Shown here in pieces: positions 58,173-64,000 of a stretch of DNA of 64,000 nucleotides; positions within the stretch are counted from its first letter, which is position 1; every line of letters starts with the position of its first letter. The notes beneath the pieces are model-generated. The model searched no databases. It saw nothing but the letters and a program-made list of their open reading frames with translations, and was not told where the DNA came from. The stretch lies in contig JANUWF010002022.1 of assembly GCA_026120185.1 (NCBI GenBank), forward strand, positions 1,348,001-1,412,000, written 5' to 3'. This DNA comes from Voacanga thouarsii (lineage: Eukaryota; Streptophyta; Magnoliopsida; Gentianales; Apocynaceae). The position numbers and the translations under genes were made by a program.

Positions 58173-58591
58173 AACATATGTATGAGATGCGTGGCATAAT
58201 AGAGGGGTTAGAAATCGAGAAGCTTTTTCCTTTTTGAAAACATGGAACCCTTTATTTGTGTGGAAAACAGCTTTTCATTTTTTTCTTCTCCAAATTAAAA
58301 ACCCTAGCTGCCATATTATTTTTCTAACAGAAAATTTTGGTGGCTCTTGAATACATCCTTGTGTGGATACGATTATAGAAATACCTATGCTTGAAAATCA
58401 GTGGTTCAAGGCTTGGACAATTTCTTTGAAGGGTTTTGCGCAAGAACGAAAATTTTAAAAGTTACATCTTTGAGGTAACTAATTTTTTCTTCACGCTCCT
58501 AATTTGTTTAATGACATACGAGTGATCGTTTGAGTAGATTTTGTTTTAATTTTCCACTGTATGAAAACTGGTTTGCATGATCGAAATCCAA
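57302..58591 (+). mobile_element. Cop-2 5' LTR (probable)
   Basis: TGTTGAGTATTG to ATCCAACA, 1.29 kb, with the copia LTR traits of AT-rich TTAATTAA blocks (57535-57640), a conserved TTTTCCACTG near the end and a position upstream of a copia gag. No primer site follows at 58592, so the right boundary is uncertain and the LTR may be rearranged there. It includes the CA/AT microsatellite at 58057-58166. Confidence 0.5.
58057..58166. repeat. Alternating purine-pyrimidine tract
   Basis: GCGCGTGCGCGTG, then (CA)n 58080-58110, then (AT)n about 58126-58166, with only short interruptions. The CG/CA part is a classic Z-DNA-prone sequence. Confidence 0.9.
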
Positions 58592-58937
58592 CAAAGCTTT
58601 CCTCGGCTGCATAACCACTAGGCTAGCTTTAATAATTATTTTCGTTCCTTTTGTATTTTTTTCGTTCTTCCAACCTAATTTTAGAAAAAAATATCTTATT
58701 GGATTTTGATTTGAAAAACATGTTAATCTCTAATGACAATTTGGTGTGATCACAATCACATCGATTAAAATAAAATTTTCCAAAATAAAATTATTTGTGA
58801 AAACAATTTTCATGGACCCGAACCTAATTTTGAAACAATTTCAAAAATTAGAATATCTATGAAACAATTTCATCATGTCAAATTTATTTTGAAATAATTT
58901 CAAAAATAATAACAAAATCTTAAAACACATACGGGTT

Positions 58938-58953
58938 AACTCTGATATCACTT
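58938..58953 (-). promoter_or_regulatory. Primer-site-like sequence, minus strand
   Basis: Minus strand AAGTGATATCAGAGTT resembles the iMet primer site TGGTATCAGAG with one change (G to A). It suggests a minus-strand copia fragment between 58592 and about 58960. Confidence 0.35.
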
Positions 58954-58959
58954 CGTAAG

Positions 58960-59045
58960 CTACTTAGGTTGCTCCTTAGGTAGCCTAGGAAGCTTTCTAG
59001 GACACCCAAGGAACTCCTAGGCTACCCAAGGAGGTTCTTAGGCAG
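58960..59045. repeat. CTAGG-rich block, third locus
   Basis: Contains CCTTAGGTAGCCTAGGAAGC and CCTAGGCTACCCAAGGAGG. Similar in style to 25401-25490 and 46530-46900. Confidence 0.6.
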
Positions 59046-59278
59046 CTCAGGGATACTTTTACATATGAAATACCCACAAGAAGTTTTCCTATTTCAAAAT
59101 AGACTGAATAGCTTTCCATGATTTTGATTTTAGAACATATTATTTTACTTTTCAAAAAAAATGATTTTAAAAATTTATATGTCATGTACATTTATTTTGT
59201 TTTTCCACATTAATATTTTGGAAATTTTTATTTGATGTATGTTTTTGCTTAATTTATATTAAGCATGATTTTGGAATG

Positions 59279-59645
59279 TTGGCTTGGTTATGGACTTAGA
59301 CCAATTAATTTTGATTAATTAATATACTGTCATGCATTTTTATTGCTTTGTTTTGAATAAATATAGCCAACGTGTCTTGCTTTCTCTATTATTCTTGTGT
59401 AATTTCTCTTCCCATCTAACTCCTCTGAAATGTAACTCGAGATTTCTTTCTTAAAAAAAAAATTTATGTAATTTGATTATATAGGATTAGAATTTATTTT
59501 TCAGACTTATGGAGATGGTGAACAAGATAAAGTAAGAAGATGGCATTCTTCTTAAAACATGTATGAACACATAGGTTAGACCAAAATTTATTTCATACTT
59601 GGCTTAATGAAATTAATCTAAAAAAGTCCATAACCAAGCCATATA
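59279..59645. repeat. Inverted-repeat unit, possible MITE-like element
   Basis: TTGGCTTGGTTATGGACTT at the left is matched by the reverse complement AAGTCCATAACCAAGCCA at the right, with weaker pairing continuing about 15 bases inward. The unit spans about 367 bases. I could not define a target duplication. Confidence 0.45.
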
Positions 59646-60376
59646 ATTTATTCTTTTGCAATTGTGTCAAAGTGTAGATATTTATGCATGCTAAATGTAC
59701 GAGACCACTATAATATAACAAGTCCCTAAATTAATATTAAACATAATGCATTCCATTAATATAGGAAGAACGAGAGCTCTTTTTCGAGACTAGGTTATTG
59801 GGCTAATCGAAGCATACTTCACATCGAGTATATTTGAGCTATGGAATTTAAATCCTTGATTAATAGGTTAGGTTTAACTAATTTCTTTATCACTGTTAGG
59901 CTAACTCAAGCAAATGAAAACTAGAGGTAAGATTGAGCTAGCTTAAAGGTTTTAAAATTAAAAGATGATCATCACCTAATAATCTGATAATTATATTCAT
60001 TGTAATTGGTATTTGATACCTACAGTTGAACTTAAGACTAGTTTGTTGGGCTAACCCAAGGTCATTATTAAGGAATTTGGATATCGGTCTAGTAGATAAG
60101 CTTCCAACGGACTCTCCTAAATCAATAGTGAGAGCTATTGATTTAAGTAAAATAGTAGAATAATTATGCACTTAATTAAAGACCTAATTATTTTCATTTC
60201 ATGTGTATATACATTTTGGTAATTTCTCTATTACATCTAGGTCATTTGCATCATGTCAACCAACTTGAATTTATATAGTATCTTAGAAACTAATAAGCTT
60301 ATCGAGTTAAATTTTCTAGACTAGTATAGAAACTTGTGAATCATTCTCAAGTCAGAAAATTGCTTTATTTTTAAGA

Positions 60377-61000
60377 TACTCCTGTTCCACCACCATCAAC
60401 CCAAGATGTTCCTGTTGATGAGCATGCTGTCCATAAGAAGCACCAAGAGGACAGTGACATAGCATCTTATATCATGCTAGCATCAATGAACTCTGAGCTG
60501 CAAAAGCAGCATGAGCATATGGATGCTTACTCCATTATCTTCCATCTTAAGGAGCTATTTGATCATCAAGCTAGAATAGAGATATACGAAATCTCTAAAT
60601 AGTTATCTGATATAAGATGTTTAGGGTGCTCCTGTGGCCACTCATGGGCTGAAAATGCTAAGCTTGATTGAGAAGCTTGGATATCTTGGTTTTGTAGTAG
60701 ATAATGAATTAAGTGCTGATTTAATTCTATAATATTTGCCAAATAGTTGTTTACAATTTGTGATTAACTACCAAATGAACAAGATTTACACCACACTACC
60801 CGAGTTGATCAACCTTCTTAAGACTACAAAAACTTCATTGAAGAAGGAAGCCAATGCAGTAATGCTGGTAGATTTTTCCTCTTCTAAGAAGAAAGTTCCC
60901 AAAAAAAAGAAGAAGGTATCCACTAAGCCCAATGGTGGCGTAAACAAAAACGAGTCAGTCGTCAAAGGCCCATGTCATCATTATGGCAAGATGGGACACT
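60377..61000 (+). pseudogene. gag: Cop-2 gag
   Basis: Plus-strand copia gag remnant. It reads YIMLASMNSELQKQHEHMDA, YSIIFHLKELFDHQARIE, then after shifts EKLGY and LPNS, and in the open piece 60736-61002 FVINYQMNKIYTTLPELINL, LLKTTKTSLKKEANAVMLV, a Lys-rich run and CHHYGKMGH, the start of a zinc knuckle (C-x2-Y-x4-H; second Cys is Tyr). This is the SIRE/Maximus-like gag pattern. It has many stops; its 5' part is not recognisable before 60377. Confidence 0.87.
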
Positions 61001-61418
61001 AAGAAGCAACTACAAGGCCTACCTGAAGACTATTAAAGAAAGAAAGGATAAGGAGAAGCTTCTGAGCACTTCTACTTCTACTCTTGGTATGTTTATAATT
61101 GAGATTAATACTGCATTTAAAAATGATATATAGGTATTGGATACCAGATGCGGATCTTATTTGTGCAATAATTTGTACGGACTAAAGGACAGTAGAAGTC
61201 TTGAAAAGGGTGTTGTGGACCTACGTGCTGCAAATGGAATAGAGGTTGCTGCACTTGTTATGGAGACTTATCATCTACACTTGCCTTCTGGATTAATTTT
61301 AGAACTTATAAACTGTTATTATGTACCAATTTTACTTAAGAACATTATCTCAGTTGCTTGTTTGGACATGAATGGCTTTCATTTAATTTTTAAAAATAAA
61401 GATTATTTTTTTCATTAA
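61001..61418 (+). pseudogene. pol: Cop-2 protease region
   Basis: The open piece 61137-61418 begins LDTRCGSYLCNNL, where the copia aspartic-protease site is normally DTGCGSHLCN; the Gly after Asp-Thr is Arg. It continues with VDLRAANGIEVAALVMETYH, LPSGLILELINCYYVP and NIISVACLDMNGF, the conserved block of this group. The protease would release mature Gag and Pol. The D-T-R change should inactivate it. Confidence 0.88.
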
Positions 61419-62450
61419 ATGATGTCCAATATTGTACCGCAACTCTGATAAATAGTTTGTATTTCTTGTCATGAATGATCTTATTCTAAATATAAACAAC
61501 AAAAAAAAAAAAAAAAAAAGACAACTCAATCTCATCTTACTTATGGCATTATCGTTTAGGACATATATATGAGAGTCACATTTCTAATTTGGCACAAGCT
61601 TGGTGACTTAGGGTCATTTTATTATGAATCATATTGCATATGAGAGTCTTGTTTATTTGAAAAAATGGCAAAAACATTTTTTTTGGAAAAGGGGAAAGGG
61701 CCAAAGAGTTATTAAAACTCATACAAACTGATGTATTTGGCCCGATGTCAATATAAGCAAGAGGAAGTGATCAATATTTCATTATCTTTATTGATGATTG
61801 TTCACGATATGGGTATTTGTATTTAACAAAATACAAATAAAAAGCCTTTGACAAGTTCAAGGACGTCAGGAATGAAGTAGAGAAACAACTTTTTAAAAGT
61901 ACTAAAACTCCAAGGTCTAATTGAGGTGGTGAATATTTAAGCTAAGATTTTCAAAGTTATCTAACAGCTAATGGGATACTATCTCAATAGACTCCACTAT
62001 ATACACCTCAAAATATATGGTGTATCTGAGAGAAGGAATCGAACCCTTCTAAATATGGTACAAATCATGATGACTTTTGCAGACTTATTAAAATCATTTA
62101 AGAGACATGCATCGGAGACTGTTGTTTATATACTAAATAGAGTTCCATAACAAACGATTGATACTACACTATTTTAGTTATTCTTTGGTTGGAAACTAAA
62201 GGTGTCTCACATGAAAATATAGGATTGCCCTGCCTTTGTAAAAAGGCCCCAATCTGACATACTTGAAAGTAAGTTTAACAAATATTAGTTTGTTGGATAT
62301 CCAAAAGAATTATTTAGATATTACTTTTATCTCCCTTCTGAAAATAAAGTGTTTGTTTCAAAGCATACAGTCTTCTTATAGAAGGAGTACATACTTAAAG
62401 GGGCAGTGGGAGTAAAATTGAACACAATAAAGTTCAAAAAGAGCAAACAA
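61419..62450 (+). pseudogene. pol: Cop-2 integrase
   Basis: After an A-run (61499-61519), the frame reads YLWHYRLGHIYESHISNLAQ (HHCC start, GAG-pre-integrase type), LIQTDVFGPMSI (first catalytic Asp), IIFIDDCSRYGYLYL, AFDKFKDVRNEVEKQL and GGEYLS (Glu region) followed by LTANGILSQ and TPQN. The C-terminal part to about 62450 is heavily shifted. Domain order PR-IN-RT shows Ty1/copia. Confidence 0.88.
61499..61519. repeat. Poly-A run
   Basis: About 21 A in the linker between protease and integrase. The linker is Asn/Lys-rich in this group, so slippage in AAA codons is likely. Confidence 0.9.
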
Positions 62451-62529
62451 ACATGGATCAAACGTCTAAACCCACATCTATTAGGAGAATAGATGAAACT
62501 TCATCTATATAAGAATCTCATAGGTCGAG

Positions 62530-63548
62530 TAGGATACGACACCTAAGAGATATGGATTTCTCATAAGTGACCATAATGATCTATTGTTTATAGATGAAGA
62601 TAAACCTACTACTTACAAGGATATTCAAAATAGTTCAGAATCTGACAAATGGCTTGAAGCCATGAAGTCATAAATGGATTCCATGTATGACAACCAAGTA
62701 TGGACATTATTTGATCCACCTGAAGGAATCAACTCTATTGGATGCACATTGGTTTTCAAAAAGAAAATTGGCATGGATGGTAACATAGTTACCTAAAAAG
62801 TACAACTGGTTGCTAAAGGTTATCGTTAAAAACATAGTATTGACTGTAACGAAACTTTCTCACAAGTTGCCATTCTAAAATTCATAAATATACTCCTAGC
62901 ACTTACCGCCCATTATGAATATAAGGTCTGGCATATGGATATGAAAATAGCTTTCTTAATTGGAAACCTAACTGAGGAAGTGTACATGATACAACCTGAG
63001 GATTTCATATATAAAGATAGTACAAAAGTGTGCAAGTTGCAAAGGTCTGTTTATGGACTTAGCAAGCTTCTATGAGTTGGAACATCCATTTTGGTTTCTT
63101 TCAAAATAAATGATGAACCTTGTGTATACAAGAAGGTTAGTGGGAATGCAGCCATTTTCTTATTACTTTATATAGATGACATATTGTTAATAAGAAATAA
63201 TGTCTTGGTTCTTCAATCTGTAAAGAATTAGTTGTCCAAGAAGTTTTCCATGAAAGACCTTGGAGAAGTAAACTATATTCTAGGAATAAGAATCTATAGA
63301 GATAGATTAAAATGGTTGCTCGGTTTTTCACAGTCAACATACATAGACAAAGTGTTGCAGAAGTTCAACGTAGATTAATCTAAAAAAGGATTCTTACCTA
63401 TGTCTCATGGAGTAAGCCTTCCAAAATCGATATCTCCCAAGATACAAGTTGAAAGCGATCACATGAGTAGAATTCTATATGCCTAGGCAATTGGATCTAT
63501 CATATATGATATGATATGTAGTAGACCCAATGTATTATGTGTTCTCAG
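62530..63548 (+). pseudogene. pol: Cop-2 reverse transcriptase
   Basis: Plus-strand copia RT: SSESDKWLEAMKS, YDNQVWTLFDPPEG and VFKKKIGMDGN, LVAKGYR, VWHMDMKIAFLIGNLTEEVY (first catalytic Asp in the DMK.AFL.G.L block), KLQRSVYGL, then LLLYIDDILLIRN (catalytic Asp pair) and FSMKDLGEVNYILGI, and STYIDKVLQKF. It breaks off at 63548 in YDMICSRPN..., where the Gyp-5 LTR begins; RNase H is beyond the window. Several stops; otherwise long stretches keep frame, more so than in its gag. Confidence 0.93.
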
Positions 63549-64000
63549 TGTAACACCCCGCATTCCTTTTCTTGACATAGTGGGCCAGCTCGGGTGGGAT
63601 GTCGCCCCGTCAGATCTCTCAGACTAGGGGTCTTTATAATGATATAAACTTAAAGCAAAGGAGTATAAGTCGAAACTTAAATAAATACATACAACATACT
63701 CTTTCATTACAAATACACGAGTTCTGATAGATACATCATTAGGTTTCCCCAAAATACACAGGACAAAATGGCTCCAACCTCCATGTACAATGATCATGCC
63801 AAAAGATTTACTAACTAGCCCTAAATGGCAAAGTCCGGGTAGTACCGTCGCTAGTCTTCAACTTCAATCCCTAAAAAAAAGAAAAACATATGTGTGAGTG
63901 GAATACTCAGTGAGTCCCGTGTGTGCTAGTGTTATACGTAGAAGAGAAAGGCATTTATTTAAATTTCTTTATTAAAATAAGTTCTATGATAGGGAAATAG
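63549..64000 (-). mobile_element. Gyp-5 LTR (partial)
   Basis: Starts TGTAACACCCC, followed by GATGTCGCCCCGTC and GGGGTCTTTATAA, as in the Gyp-1 and Gyp-3 left LTRs read on the plus strand. It is the LTR 3' end of a minus-strand Tekay-like element inserted in Cop-2 RT. The rest is beyond the window. Confidence 0.85.
63605..63630 (-). promoter_or_regulatory. LTR-end hairpin (Gyp-5 copy)
   Basis: CCCC-GTC...GAC-TA-GGGG, with a further short GA/TC pairing in the loop and one mismatch. Confidence 0.55.

Larger units (their letters stand above)
58592..60376 (+). other. Cop-2 leader region with other repeat debris
   Basis: About 1.8 kb without coding signal. It holds a reverse-oriented primer-site-like sequence (58938-58953), a CTAGG-rich block (58960-59045), a long inverted repeat (59279-59645) and repeated short phrases around 59790, 59895 and 60035 such as TTGGGCTAA. 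This is probably copia leader with at least one small insertion. Confidence 0.45.

Noticed and set aside
58055..58237. Frame with His-Thr and Tyr-Ile runs
   Set aside because: Produced by the CA and AT microsatellites.
61499..61519. Poly-A run as the tail of a retroposon
   Set aside because: No target duplication or upstream LINE/SINE body; copia code continues on both sides, and the linker is naturally Lys/Asn-rich.
1..64000. Host protein-coding genes, tRNA clusters, or organelle insertions
   Set aside because: I looked for non-transposon domains, exon-like open frames and organelle genes on both strands and found none.

Overview
The window is repeat-only plant DNA. I find no host gene. 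Nearly every base can be assigned to nested, decayed LTR retrotransposons of three kinds: chromodomain Ty3/gypsy elements with very long LTRs (about 3.6-4.4 kb, Tekay/Del-like), SIRE/Maximus-like Ty1/copia elements, and Athila/Tat-type elements with 1.5-1.8 kb LTRs. The third kind is largely non-autonomous: no pol is visible in it, and it carries an ORF resembling the 'putative plant transposon protein' family. The AT-rich background, initiator-Met-type primer sites, CHROMO-type integrase end and nesting style point to an angiosperm with a large genome, probably a dicot. I cannot name the species.

Layout (labels are mine). Gyp-1 (minus strand) runs 1-16167: 3' LTR 1-1960 (cut by the window edge), internal region 1961-2625 plus 7069-11832, and 5' LTR 11833-16167. 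A lone LTR of a related element (sLTR-1, 2626-7068) splits its integrase. Gyp-1 itself sits in the integrase of Gyp-2 (plus strand; 16168-16962 and 3' LTR 16963-20891). Gyp-2 sits in the gag of Cop-1 (minus strand copia; gag 20892-21320, primer site 23005-23017, 5' LTR 23022-24836). Cop-1 sits in the gag of NA-1 (plus strand Athila/Tat-type), which resumes at 24837 and ends with its 3' LTR at 46325-48034. NA-1 is also split by NA-2 (26876-34399), a complete minus-strand element of the same family with an imperfect 5-bp target duplication, and by a Gyp-3 block (35544-44850), a gag-only gypsy fragment between two inverted LTRs. NA-1 lies in the reverse transcriptase of Gyp-4 (plus strand, 48035-49147). 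Gyp-4 is cut in its RNase H by NA-3 (minus strand, 49148-57301), which holds a solo LTR with a perfect target duplication (sLTR-2, 55214-56752) and is followed by Cop-2 (plus strand copia, 57302-63548). Cop-2 is cut in its reverse transcriptase by the LTR of Gyp-5 (63549 to the end). Left to right the nesting is at least six deep: Gyp-4 > NA-1 > Cop-1 > Gyp-2 > Gyp-1 > sLTR-1.

Almost all coding regions are frameshifted or contain stops. The longest clean frames are a chromodomain piece (2042-2380), an RT piece (8546-9151) and an acidic leader ORF (11269-11733), all in Gyp-1. The observations I rate highest are a hairpin near the LTR 3' end whose two arms change together in six gypsy LTRs; the inverted LTR pair with a 33-bp CCAAT-box repeat array in only one arm and a degenerate 5S rRNA-like stretch between the arms; tRNA-like sequence conserved in three LTRs; and a different tandem repeat in the middle of each NA-family LTR.
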